A stretch of DNA of 6,081 nucleotides from Chloroflexota bacterium (GCA_005880165.1 VBJP01000110.1:1-6081); one strand, 5' to 3'. Positions 1-6,081 are shown, numbered from the stretch's first letter. The notes: generated from the sequence alone by a model not told the origin. Made by a program: numbers and translations.

Positions 1-1695
1 AGCCGATTCCCAACCAGGGAGGTGGCCATCGTCGGCACCGCGCTCGATATGGCGGCCGTCACGGTTGCGGTCTACGTGCAGCCAGGAGCCATCGACGCGT
101 ACCTCTTCTACGGACTCGTGGTGCTGGGCGCCGCGCTTCGGTTCGGCCTGGCCGCATCGGTCTGGTCATCGATCGTGTGTTCCGGCCTCTATGCGACCGT
201 GGTCCTCCTGGGAGCCGACGCGGCGGGCGCCGCGCGGGCGCTGCTTCCCGTACGCCTGGTCTACCTGCTGGGAATCGGGCTGGCGGCGGGTCTGTTCGCG
301 CGGGTCGTCATCGGTCGCGCGATGGAAGTCGCACAGCTCCGCACCCGGCTCGTCCAGGAGGAGCGCGAGCGGAGACGCGAGCGAGAAGAAGCCCTGCTGT
401 CGCAGCTGGCGCATGACTTCGGAACGAACCTGGACCGCGATGCGACGGTGACCGCCATCGTCCACAGCACCGGCAGCCTGATGGGCGACTTCGCCGCGCT
501 GTGGCTCGTGGAGTCCGATCCGGCCACCCTGGTTCTCGCGGATGTGGTGGGACGCGACGAGCAGCTCCGCGAGCGCGCCCGGGACCTGGCAGCGGTGCGG
601 GTGCCCCGCATGGGAGAGGGCGTCATCGGCCGGGCGGCGGCGACAGCCACCACCGTGCTGGTCGGACCGCAGCCGCTGCCGATCGCTGACCAGGGCGATC
701 CGGACGGGATCGACGCCCTCGGGCTGCACTCGTTGCTCGCGGTCCCGATCATCGGTCGCGGACGGGTGCGCGGCGTGCTGGTGGCAGCCAGCGCCGGCGG
801 CGCGCCGATCGGCGATGGCGAGCGACGCCTGGCGGAGGCGATCGCTGAGCGGGCGGGGCCGGCGCTCGAGAACGCCGCGCTGTGGGCCGACCTGCAGGAG
901 CAGATGGCCCGCGAGCACGAGGCGCAGCGGGTGAAGGACGACTTTCTGTCGATCGTCAGCCACGAGCTGCGGACGCCGCTCACGTCGATCAGCGGCTATT
1001 CGCAGCTTCTCGAACGCCGCCTCCGGGACCGCGCCGAGGCAGCCAAGGAGATCGAGCAGATGCGCGTCATTCGCGAGCAGGCTGGCCGCATGCGTCGCCT
1101 CGTGGAGGATCTGCTCGACGTGAGCCGCATCGACCGACGTGGTGGGGTGAGCGTCGAGCCGGAGCCAATGGACCTCGTCGAGGAGCTGTTCGCGGTCGTC
1201 GCGCGCACCGAGCGCGAGCACCCCGATCGAACGATCACGCTCAGCGCGCCGCCAAGCCTTCCGATCGAGGCGGATCGCGACCGCATCGCCCAGGTGCTGA
1301 CCAACCTGGCCGAAAACGCGGTCAAGTATTCGCCGGAAGGCGGTCCGATCGCAATCACCGCGGCTCGCGTCGGCGACGAGGTCGAGCTGCGCGTGTCGGA
1401 CGAGGGGATCGGGATTCCCGAGGACCTGCGTGAGCGCGTCTTCGACCTGTTCGTTCAGGCGGATGGCGACGTCGCGCAGCGTCGGTTCGGCGGGCTTGGG
1501 CTGGGCCTCTACATCACCCGCGCCATCGTCGAGGCGCATGGCGGCAGCGTCCGAGCCGAACCGAACCGACGGACGGCCTCAGGAACCGTGCTGGTCGTCC
1601 GCCTCCCGGCGCGGGCCAGGCTGCGGATGCTGGAACCGGAGGCACCCGCCGCGGGGGAGCCACCTTCGTTCGTGGTGCGGCGAGCGTCGCGATAG
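1..1695 (+). CDS. Membrane-bound sensor histidine kinase with GAF domain (5' end outside the window)
   Basis: Autophosphorylating sensor kinase of a two-component system, anchored in the cytoplasmic membrane. Residues are numbered from the GTG at 22. Hydrophobic helices lie at about 2-19, 27-45, 47-65 and 75-97. A charged, probably coiled-coil linker (100-128) leads to a GAF-type sensor domain (about 130-288). HisKA carries the H-box SHELRTPLT with phospho-acceptor His314. HATPase_c has the N-box (Asn432 in ENAVKYS), the G1 box DEGIGIP (Asp460), an F-box (FDLF) and the G2 box GGLGLGL (490-496). All key residues are intact, so it should be active. The frame has no stop back to base 1, and the purine-rich AGGGAG directly abuts the GTG at 22, too close to act as a ribosome site. 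The real start, probably with further membrane helices, is therefore upstream. A 25-30-residue Pro/Ala/Arg-rich tail follows the kinase core. No response regulator is visible here. The signal sensed cannot be read from the sequence. Confidence 0.93.
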   Translation, partial: SRFPTREVAIVGTALDMAAVTVAVYVQPGAIDAYLFYGLVVLGAALRFGLAASVWSSIVCSGLYATVVLLGADAAGAARALLPVRLVYLLGIGLAAGLFARVVIGRAMEVAQLRTRLVQEERERRREREEALLSQLAHDFGTNLDRDATVTAIVHSTGSLMGDFAALWLVESDPATLVLADVVGRDEQLRERARDLAAVRVPRMGEGVIGRAAATATTVLVGPQPLPIADQGDPDGIDALGLHSLLAVPIIGRGRVRGVLVAASAGGAPIGDGERRLAEAIAERAGPALENAALWADLQEQMAREHEAQRVKDDFLSIVSHELRTPLTSISGYSQLLERRLRDRAEAAKEIEQMRVIREQAGRMRRLVEDLLDVSRIDRRGGVSVEPEPMDLVEELFAVVARTEREHPDRTITLSAPPSLPIEADRDRIAQVLTNLAENAVKYSPEGGPIAITAARVGDEVELRVSDEGIGIPEDLRERVFDLFVQADGDVAQRRFGGLGLGLYITRAIVEAHGGSVRAEPNRRTASGTVLVVRLPARARLRMLEPEAPAAGEPPSFVVRRASR

Positions 1696-1715
1696 AGGCT
1701 TCCGACACCGGGCGC

Positions 1716-1721
1716 TAGACT
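1716..1721 (+). promoter_or_regulatory. Candidate -10 element for a leaderless DUF1015 transcript
   Basis: TAGACT matches the TANNNT -10 pattern and ends 6 nt before the ATG at 1728, so transcription would begin at or beside the start codon. GAGG lies immediately against the ATG with no spacer and cannot serve as a normal Shine-Dalgarno site, which fits a leaderless message. No convincing -35 hexamer is seen 16-18 nt upstream; that area overlaps the stop codon of the kinase gene. This is inference from position and motif only. Confidence 0.45.
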
Positions 1722-1727
1722 CCGAGG

Positions 1728-3068
1728 ATGCCCCTGGTCCGGCCGCTGCGCGGCATTGGGTACGCGCTGGACCGCTACGGCTCCGAACCGATCCCTGCTC
1801 GGATTCGCCTCCCGGACGAGCCGCCGCAGCATCCCGGCCGGGTCGCCGACCTGACCGACCTGGTCTCGCCGCCGTTCGACGTCATCGGCCCCGAACAACG
1901 GCGCGCATTGCTCGAGCGGGACCCGCGCAATGCCGTGCGTCTTGAGCTCTCCGCCGAGCCTGAGCCACACGCGGCCGCGGCCGCCACGCTCGCCTCATGG
2001 CTCGCGGACGGCACGCTCGAGCGAAGGCCGGATCCTACGCTCTACTACTACAGCCACGCTCGACCGGAGGCTCCCAACGAGCCGTCGGTCGTGGGGGTGC
2101 TTGCGCGTGTCCTGCTCGAGCCCTTCGGGAAAGGTGTCCGCGCCCACGAGCACACCATGGGCGCTCCCAAGGCTGACCGTCTCGGCTTGCTCAACGCCAC
2201 TCACACCCAGCTCTCGCCCATCCTGGGCGTCTATCTCGATGGATCCAGCCGCTACCCGAATCTCATGGGCCGCTCTTGGGCCGATGAGTGGCGGGCGCGC
2301 GACGCGGACGGCCTGTTGCACATGCTGGCGGTGGTCGAAGCCGACCCCGAGCTGACGGGGTACCTGTCGCGACAGCAGCTGTTCATCGCCGATGGCCACC
2401 ATCGGTATGAGACGGCGCTCGCCTATCAGGCCCAGGTGCGCGACGATCCCCGCCGGCGTGAGGCGGCACCCGGAGCCCTGCCGGCGGACTGGGTGATGAT
2501 GGTGCTCATCAACGCCGAGCTCGAGCAGCTCGAGATCAGGGCCACGCACCGGCTGATTCGCGGCGTGGATGAGCGCGCCCTGCATGGCATGGTCGCCGAG
2601 CCGGGACCCCTCTTCCAGGCGCTTCCGATGGCGCCCGTTGAGTTGACGGAGCGGCTTCGTGAGCTGCGTGGGGCCGAGGAGCCCGTGTTCGGCGTGCTCC
2701 TGGAGAATGGCTCGAGCTACCTGTTGATCGGTGACGTTGACGGTGTCCGTGATCGGATGCGTCGCGAGCCCCTCAGCACGGCGGTCCAGGGCCTCGACCT
2801 GAGCGTCCTGCACACCGCCCTGCTCCGAGACCGCCTGGGCCTCGAGCCAGGCGAGGCCGGGAAGCGCATCCTCTACACTACCGATCCCGCCGACGCACTT
2901 GCCCAGGTCCGCTCGGGCCTGGCGCAGGCCGCCCTCCTGGTGCGAGCGCCCCGGCTGGATGAGCTCGCCGCCGTGGCGACCGCCGGTGACGTGATGCCGC
3001 AGAAGGCCACTTATTTCTATCCCAAGCTCCTGACCGGAATGGTCTTCTATCCGTTGGAGGACGAGTAG
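1728..3068 (+). CDS. DUF1015 family protein
   Basis: Recognised as DUF1015 from several blocks: VADLTDLVSPPFDVIGPEQ near the N terminus (about residues 39-57), HEHTMGAPKADRLGLL from His140, the stretch ATHTQLSPILGVY, and FIADGHHRYETALAY from Phe219. Length (446 aa) is near or slightly above what I expect for the family. No signal peptide or membrane segment is seen, so it is probably cytosolic. The biochemical role is not established. The DGHHR motif (Asp222-Arg226) resembles the motif of ParB/sulfiredoxin-fold nucleotide-using enzymes, including the free serine kinases SerK and SbnI, so small-molecule phosphorylation is a possible but unproven activity. The ATG at 1728 is chosen because the conserved region begins soon after it and a -10-like hexamer sits just upstream. 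The hydrolase-fold gene starts 5 nt after its stop, so the two are probably co-transcribed. It is separated from the kinase gene by 32 nt. Confidence 0.88.
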   Translation: MPLVRPLRGIGYALDRYGSEPIPARIRLPDEPPQHPGRVADLTDLVSPPFDVIGPEQRRALLERDPRNAVRLELSAEPEPHAAAAATLASWLADGTLERRPDPTLYYYSHARPEAPNEPSVVGVLARVLLEPFGKGVRAHEHTMGAPKADRLGLLNATHTQLSPILGVYLDGSSRYPNLMGRSWADEWRARDADGLLHMLAVVEADPELTGYLSRQQLFIADGHHRYETALAYQAQVRDDPRRREAAPGALPADWVMMVLINAELEQLEIRATHRLIRGVDERALHGMVAEPGPLFQALPMAPVELTERLRELRGAEEPVFGVLLENGSSYLLIGDVDGVRDRMRREPLSTAVQGLDLSVLHTALLRDRLGLEPGEAGKRILYTTDPADALAQVRSGLAQAALLVRAPRLDELAAVATAGDVMPQKATYFYPKLLTGMVFYPLEDE

Positions 3069-3073
3069 CGCGC

Positions 3074-3940
3074 ATGGTCCAGGCGATCAAGCGAGACGAG
3101 GTCTACATCGAGCCGGAGGGGATCTACGTTGAGACCCATCAGCCCGAGCGCCGATCGCGCAAGCCACCACTGCTGCTGGTGCACGGAGTCCTCACCGGAT
3201 CGTGGCTGTGGTCCAGCTTTGCGGCCTTCTTCGCCGAGCGGGGCTGGGAGGCGCACGCCATGAACCTCCGCGGCCACTACACCTCGGATCTCGCCGACCT
3301 GGCGGCGACGAGCATGCGGGACTTCGCCGACGACGTTGGTGTGGCGATCCGCCAGCTGGGCCGTCCACCGGTGGTCGTCGCCTGGGGCATGGGCGCGCTC
3401 GCAACCCTGCTCTACGCCGAACGCAATCCGGTCCTGGGCCTCGTGCTGCTGGCCCCTTCGCCGCCCGCGGCGGCGCTACCGCGCCGCCCGGATGACGAGG
3501 AGCTGAAGTCCGTTCCTGACGTCTACGACGCACGCTGGTGGGGCTGGATCGCCCCCATGGACGAGCTCCGCTCGTGGCTGCCCGACCTGAGCGAAGGCGA
3601 GCTGGGCAAGATGCAGGAGATGCTCGCCGGCGCGCGAGAATCGGGGAGTGCCCGCCGTGAGCGGATGCTCGGGGTCGAGGTCGACCCGGCGCGGATCAAC
3701 GTCCCGACCCTGGTCATCGGTGCCGGCCTGGACGACGTCATCCACCCTTCGGAGGCACGCATGACCGCTGACTTGCTGGGAGGCACGTACGAATACTTCG
3801 CAAGCGCCAGCCACTTCGGGTTGGTGATGGGGTCCGGGACCTGGCCGGAGGTGGCGGGAAGCGTCCTGGGCTGGCTCGAGGAGCGACGCCACGCCATGAA
3901 CGCCGTTCTCGCGGGGGCGGGAGCCGGCGTCACCCGATAG
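3074..3940 (+). CDS. Alpha/beta-hydrolase-fold protein lacking the usual serine nucleophile
   Basis: A 288-aa single-domain alpha/beta-hydrolase-fold protein without signal peptide or membrane helix. Visible landmarks in order are the oxyanion loop LLLVHGVLTGSW (His37-Gly38), NLRGHYTSD (about 64-72, equivalent to the common DLRGHGxS), the nucleophile-elbow position VVVAWGMGALA (100-110), the acid region VIGAGLDDVIHP (Asp220/Asp221) and the catalytic-type His247 in SASHFG. The elbow normally reads GHSMGG; here the nucleophile position is Gly105 (codon GGC, 3386-3388). Asp and His are kept. The protein may therefore be a pseudoenzyme, a binding protein, or use chemistry without an acyl-enzyme. 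The ATG at 3074 is 5 nt after the DUF1015 stop, with GGAGGA at 3056-3061 as a rather distant ribosome site (12 nt), suggesting translational coupling. The substrate is unknown. Annotation pipelines would probably call it simply 'alpha/beta hydrolase'. Confidence 0.88.
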   Translation: MVQAIKRDEVYIEPEGIYVETHQPERRSRKPPLLLVHGVLTGSWLWSSFAAFFAERGWEAHAMNLRGHYTSDLADLAATSMRDFADDVGVAIRQLGRPPVVVAWGMGALATLLYAERNPVLGLVLLAPSPPAAALPRRPDDEELKSVPDVYDARWWGWIAPMDELRSWLPDLSEGELGKMQEMLAGARESGSARRERMLGVEVDPARINVPTLVIGAGLDDVIHPSEARMTADLLGGTYEYFASASHFGLVMGSGTWPEVAGSVLGWLEERRHAMNAVLAGAGAGVTR

Positions 3941-3958
3941 GCGCGGCCGCCGGCGCCT
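3939..3958 (+). terminator. Weak GC hairpin at the end of the hydrolase gene
   Basis: AGGCGC (3939-3944) and GCGCCT (3953-3958) can form a perfect 6-bp stem around an 8-nt loop, starting within the TAG stop codon. There is no T-run after it, so it is not a classical intrinsic terminator. In GC-rich genomes such hairpins can still attenuate or protect 3' ends, but it may equally be chance. Confidence 0.25.
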
Positions 3959-3997
3959 GGGCCACGCGCGCATCGTTCCGGCGCATATTCGTCGAAT

Positions 3998-4116
3998 ACT
4001 GAGAATTACGGTGGATTCGCGCGGTCGCGCTGGCCGTAATCGTCACTCAACTGAGAATTACGGTGGCCTTGGCGCGGTCCCGCTCGCCGTTAATCGTCAC
4101 TCAACTGAGAATTACG
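3998..4116 (+). repeat. Array of about 53-bp direct repeats with palindromic parts
   Basis: ACTGAGAATTACG occurs three times, at 3998, 4050 and 4104 (periods 52 and 54). The first two copies extend to ACTGAGAATTACGGTGG. The intervals between copies are also similar: both contain GCGCGGTC, CGCT, GCCGT and TAATCGTCACTCA. Thus whole units are repeated, with a degenerate left boundary (only TCGTC matches before copy 1) and divergence after base 4116. Each unit joint is an imperfect palindrome: CCGTAAT (4034-4040), CTCA (4046-4049), TGAG (4052-4055), ATTACGG (4057-4063), repeated with one extra T at 4087-4116. The array sits about 120-235 nt upstream of the promoter at 4234. It could be a leftover transposon end (IS21-family ends carry multiple internal repeats) or an array of protein-binding sites. 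No transposase is present. Confidence 0.85.
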
Positions 4117-4233
4117 ACCCGTCACGCGGTATGGCTCCACTGGTCCTCGCCGATGGCTCGCTGCGACCGAGAAAGGGACGGCTCATCGAGGCTCGGCCAC
4201 TTCCGCAACGAGCGTCGGCCGCGAGTTGCGCGG
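4117..4233. other. Non-coding spacer with no recognised element
   Basis: Between the repeat array and the -35 box of the regulator gene I find no convincing gene, RNA, hairpin or further repeat copy. Short open frames cross it, but they lack ribosome sites and recognisable proteins. Together with the hairpin, the array and the promoter it makes up the 330-nt interval 3941-4270. Confidence 0.6.
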
Positions 4234-4263
4234 TTGACACACATCATTCGGCCCCACTACCCT
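4234..4263 (+). promoter_or_regulatory. Sigma-70-type promoter of the MarR/ABC operon
   Basis: A perfect -35 hexamer TTGACA (4234-4239) is followed after 18 nt by TACCCT (4258-4263), a TANNNT-type -10. The expected transcription start, about 7 nt downstream, falls at 4270-4271, the GTG start of the regulator gene, so the message is probably leaderless. A second TANNNT hexamer, TAGCCT (4264-4269), lies directly after, but its 24-nt spacing from the -35 makes it less likely. Confidence 0.7.
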
Positions 4264-4270
4264 TAGCCTC

Positions 4271-4858
4271 GTGTTGAATATCAATGAGAACCTAAGGGAG
4301 CCGGGCAGCAGCGGCCCCGCGGCCAGCGGCCCCCGGACCTCCGCCGCCCCCGAGACCAAGGAGCAGCTCGTCCACGAAATCCAGGATGCGATGGCCGCCG
4401 CGCGGGCCGCCGGCATCCGACAGGGGTTCCAGAACCTCATGGGTCGTTCCGTGAGCATGACCCACATGCACGTGCTGGCCAAGCTGCGCCTGGCCGGCCC
4501 GCTGCCGATGAGTCGGCTGGCCGAAGCGCTCGACGTCTCTCACGCCAGCGCGACGGGCATTGTCAACCGGATGGAGGAACGTGGCCTGGTCGAGCGGATG
4601 CGGGACGGCACGGATCGCCGCGTGGTCCTGGTCGGGCTGACCGATGGCGGCACTGCCGCACTCGAGGAGATCGAGGCTCGCGGGCGAGAGTTCTTTGGTC
4701 GCCTGCTGGACCAGCTCACGAAGGACGAGCTCATCCAGCTGCGGAACGGGTTCCGGGCCATGCATCGGGCCAGCCAGAAGATGGTCGAGCAGGAGATCGC
4801 GACGCAAGAGCACGGGCCAAGGCGCCCAGGAAAGGTCGGAAAGGTCCAGCCCGCATGA
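4271..4858 (+). CDS. MarR-family transcriptional regulator
   Basis: A 195-aa winged-helix repressor, expected to bind DNA as a dimer and to release it on binding a small ligand. Residues 1-29 are a Ser/Pro/Ala/Gly-rich, probably disordered extension. The MarR domain starts near residue 30. The helix-turn-helix is at about 78-104 (MSRLAEALDVSHASATGIVNR lies within it), the wing carries RDGTDRRVVLVGLT (111-124) with the typical DRR, and a long C-terminal dimerisation helix region follows (127-180). A short basic tail closes the protein. The GTG at 4271 is preferred because it sits where the promoter predicts transcription to begin; TTG at 4274 is an alternative giving a protein one residue shorter. 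Its stop overlaps the ATG of the ABC ATPase gene by 4 nt, so regulator and transporter are translationally coupled. By analogy with similar loci it probably represses its own operon in response to a substrate of the exporter; the ligand is unknown. Confidence 0.92.
   Translation: MLNINENLREPGSSGPAASGPRTSAAPETKEQLVHEIQDAMAAARAAGIRQGFQNLMGRSVSMTHMHVLAKLRLAGPLPMSRLAEALDVSHASATGIVNRMEERGLVERMRDGTDRRVVLVGLTDGGTAALEEIEARGREFFGRLLDQLTKDELIQLRNGFRAMHRASQKMVEQEIATQEHGPRRPGKVGKVQPA
4274..4284 (+). promoter_or_regulatory. Candidate operator for the MarR regulator
   Basis: TTGA-ATA-TCAA is an inverted repeat with 4-bp perfect arms and a 3-nt centre, AT-rich in an otherwise GC-rich stretch. It sits just downstream of the predicted transcription start, inside the first codons of the regulator gene, where bound repressor would block polymerase. 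MarR proteins commonly use short AT-rich palindromes of this kind for autorepression. That this protein binds this site is inference. Confidence 0.45.
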
Positions 4859-5847
4859 GCGACCAATCGGTCATCTCTGTCCACAACCTCGCCAAGAGCT
4901 TCGGCCCGGTCGAGGCCGTGCGAGGCATCGACCTGGACGTTCAGCCGGGAGAGATCTTCGGCTTCCTCGGCCCGAACGGCGCCGGCAAGTCGACGACGAT
5001 CAACATCCTGTGCACGCTGATGCGCGCGACGTCTGGCACCGCTAGCGTGGCGGGCATCGACGTCGACCACGACCCTGCGGCGGTCCGCTCGCGCATCGGT
5101 CTCGTTTTTCAGGACCCCTCGCTCGACCAGCAGCTGACTGCCCGCGAGAACCTCGAGTTCCACGCCTTCGTCTACGACGTGCCGGCCAACGTCCGCAAGC
5201 AGCGCATCGCCGAGGTGCTCGAGATGGTCGACCTGACCGATCGCGCGGACTCGGTGGTGATGACCTATTCGGGCGGCATGCGGCGCCGCCTGGAGATCGC
5301 ACGCGGCATGCTGCACACCCCCGACGTGCTCTTTCTCGACGAGCCGACCATCGGTCTGGACCCGCAGACGCGACGTCACATCTGGGGCTACCTGGGCGAG
5401 CTGCCCAAGCGGGCCGGCGTCACGATCTTCATGACCACCCACTACATGGACGAGGCGGAGTACTGCGGCCGCATCGCCATCATCGACCACGGCGAGATCC
5501 AGGCGGTCGGGACGCCGGACGAGCTGAAGAAGATGGTCGGCGGAGACGTGGTCAGCATCACCACCAGTGACAACCTCGCGGCGCTCCCCGAGATCGAGGC
5601 GATCGCCGGCGCCAAGCCGATCGTCGACAACGGCACCCTACGCGTCGAGGTTCCAGACGGGGCCGCCTTCGTTCCGCGTCTTGTCCGCGAGACGAGCGTG
5701 GAGGTGACGTCGGTGGCCTTCCGGCGGCCTAGCCTCGACGATGTGTTCCTCAAGCTGACCGGACGCGCCATTCGCGAGGAGGAGGGCAGCTCCACCGACA
5801 TGATGCGCATGATGGGCAGGGCCTGGATGGGGAGGGGACGACGATGA
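4855..5847 (+). CDS. ABC transporter ATP-binding protein, DrrA-like (drug/lipid exporter type)
   Basis: Cytosolic ATPase subunit (330 aa) that powers an ABC-2-type exporter. Motifs in order: Walker A GPNGAGKST (39-47, Lys45), Q-loop VFQDPSLDQQ (Gln86), signature YSGGMRRRLEIARG (138-151, a variant of LSGGQ usual in the DrrA group), Walker B VLFLDEP (158-164, catalytic Glu163), D-loop region GLDP, and H-loop TTHYMDEAE (His196). After the nucleotide-binding domain comes the C-terminal accessory region (about 230-305, DUF4162-like) ending in RPSLDDVFLKLTG, typical of daunorubicin-resistance-type ATPases. All catalytic residues are intact. The ATG overlaps the MarR stop (ATGA) and the stop overlaps the permease ATG (ATGA again), so the three genes form one coupled operon. 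A weak purine-rich GGAAAGG lies 10 nt before the start. The family exports hydrophobic drugs, antibiotics or lipids; the actual substrate cannot be told from sequence. Confidence 0.95.
   Translation: MSDQSVISVHNLAKSFGPVEAVRGIDLDVQPGEIFGFLGPNGAGKSTTINILCTLMRATSGTASVAGIDVDHDPAAVRSRIGLVFQDPSLDQQLTARENLEFHAFVYDVPANVRKQRIAEVLEMVDLTDRADSVVMTYSGGMRRRLEIARGMLHTPDVLFLDEPTIGLDPQTRRHIWGYLGELPKRAGVTIFMTTHYMDEAEYCGRIAIIDHGEIQAVGTPDELKKMVGGDVVSITTSDNLAALPEIEAIAGAKPIVDNGTLRVEVPDGAAFVPRLVRETSVEVTSVAFRRPSLDDVFLKLTGRAIREEEGSSTDMMRMMGRAWMGRGRR
5831..5835 (+). promoter_or_regulatory. Ribosome binding site of the permease gene
   Basis: GGAGG ends 8 nt before the ATG at 5844, an ideal Shine-Dalgarno spacing. It lies inside the 3' end of the ATPase gene and supports the overlapping ATGA start for the permease. 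Confidence 0.7.
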
Positions 5848-6081
5848 GCACACCCAACGGAGTCATCACCGCGCCGCGGGTGAAGGAGCGCGGCGCACGT
5901 CGCGGCACCCTCTGGCCCACGCTGCGTGCGATCTACATCATCTGGTACCGGGACGTGCTGCGGTACTGGCGCGATCGCACGCGGCTGGTCGCGTCGCTGG
6001 CGCAACCGCTCCTGTTCCTGATCGTGTTCGGCACGGGCCTCAGCTCCGCGCTGTCCGGCGCCGGAGGCGGATTCGCGGGGC
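5844..6081 (+). CDS. ABC-2-type permease, DrrB-like (3' end outside the window)
   Basis: The first 79 codons of the membrane subunit that pairs with the ATPase encoded immediately upstream. The ATG overlaps the ATPase stop by 4 nt and is preceded by GGAGG at 5831-5835. The protein begins with a polar, basic N terminus (about 1-25). A stretch follows with LRAIYIIWYRDVLRYWRDRTR (28-48), read as the cytoplasmic elbow typical of ABC-2 permeases. The first membrane helix comes next, about 49-70 (LAQPLLFLIVFGTGLSSAL). The pattern of RDxxRYWRDRTRL followed by QPLLFLIVFGTGL is characteristic of DrrB-type exporters. A Gly/Ala-rich stretch at 71-79 should begin the first external loop. Full-length members are roughly 250-280 aa, so most of the gene lies to the right of the window. 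Confidence 0.9.
   Translation, partial: MSTPNGVITAPRVKERGARRGTLWPTLRAIYIIWYRDVLRYWRDRTRLVASLAQPLLFLIVFGTGLSSALSGAGGGFAG

Noticed and set aside
22..24. GTG at 22 as the true start of the kinase
   Set aside because: The purine-rich AGGGAG directly abuts it, the frame is open upstream, and the protein would begin in the middle of a membrane region.
166..1539. Long minus-strand open frame (457 codons) opposite the kinase gene
   Set aside because: It is rich in Arg/Ala/His/Asp with no recognisable domain, and lies fully opposite a kinase gene with intact motifs. Such frames are expected in GC-rich codon-biased DNA.
1995..2813. Minus-strand open frame (272 codons) opposite the DUF1015 gene
   Set aside because: No domain or ribosome site is seen; it mirrors a conserved protein on the + strand.
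3985..4116. Possible short CRISPR array (about 30-bp repeats, about 24-bp spacers)
   Set aside because: The 'spacers' are near-copies of each other (shared GCGCGGTC, CGCT and GCCGT), only about three repeats exist, and no cas gene is near. It is a tandem repeat, not CRISPR.
4011..4277. Small + strand frame across the repeat array encoding two NRHSTENY repeats
   Set aside because: The protein repeat is only the 54-bp DNA repeat read in frame. The start lies within the repeat, there is no ribosome site, and the frame runs through the operon promoter.
4540..5490. Minus-strand open frame (316 codons) opposite MarR and the ABC ATPase
   Set aside because: It spans two well-defined genes in opposite orientation, has Arg/Ser/Asp/Val-rich composition and no motif.

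Overview
The window is GC-rich (roughly two thirds G+C by eye) and densely packed. Every gene I can support is on the + strand. It looks chromosomal, from a high-GC Gram-positive-like lineage such as Chloroflexota or Actinomycetota. Reasons are codon use strongly biased to G/C third positions, GTG starts, starts placed directly after a -10 hexamer (leaderless style), and the gene families present. The phylum is inferred from style, not from a marker gene.

Layout: (1) 1-1695 is the 3' part of a membrane-bound sensor histidine kinase (membrane helices, GAF domain, HisKA, HATPase_c). Its reading frame is open at the left edge, so its true start lies outside. (2) 1728-3068 is a DUF1015-family protein, probably expressed from its own leaderless promoter. 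(3) 3074-3940 follows after 5 nt and encodes an alpha/beta-hydrolase-fold protein whose nucleophile position is glycine. (4) 3941-4270 is a 330-nt non-coding interval with a weak hairpin, an array of about 53-bp direct repeats that contain palindromic parts, and a good sigma-70-type promoter. (5) 4271-6081 is a drug-exporter-type operon: a MarR-family regulator, a DrrA-like ABC ATPase and the start of an ABC-2 permease cut by the right edge. Its genes overlap by 4 nt at both junctions (ATGA).

Functionally, the last three genes form a familiar module. A MarR repressor probably controls its own promoter through an inverted repeat at its start codon and, with it, an efflux or lipid-export ABC transporter. 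The DUF1015/hydrolase pair looks like a two-gene operon of unknown role. The kinase has no response regulator within the window. I see no clearly new multi-gene system. The points most worth a second look are the glycine-for-serine hydrolase, the palindromic repeat array, and the ParB/serine-kinase-like GHHR motif in the DUF1015 protein.
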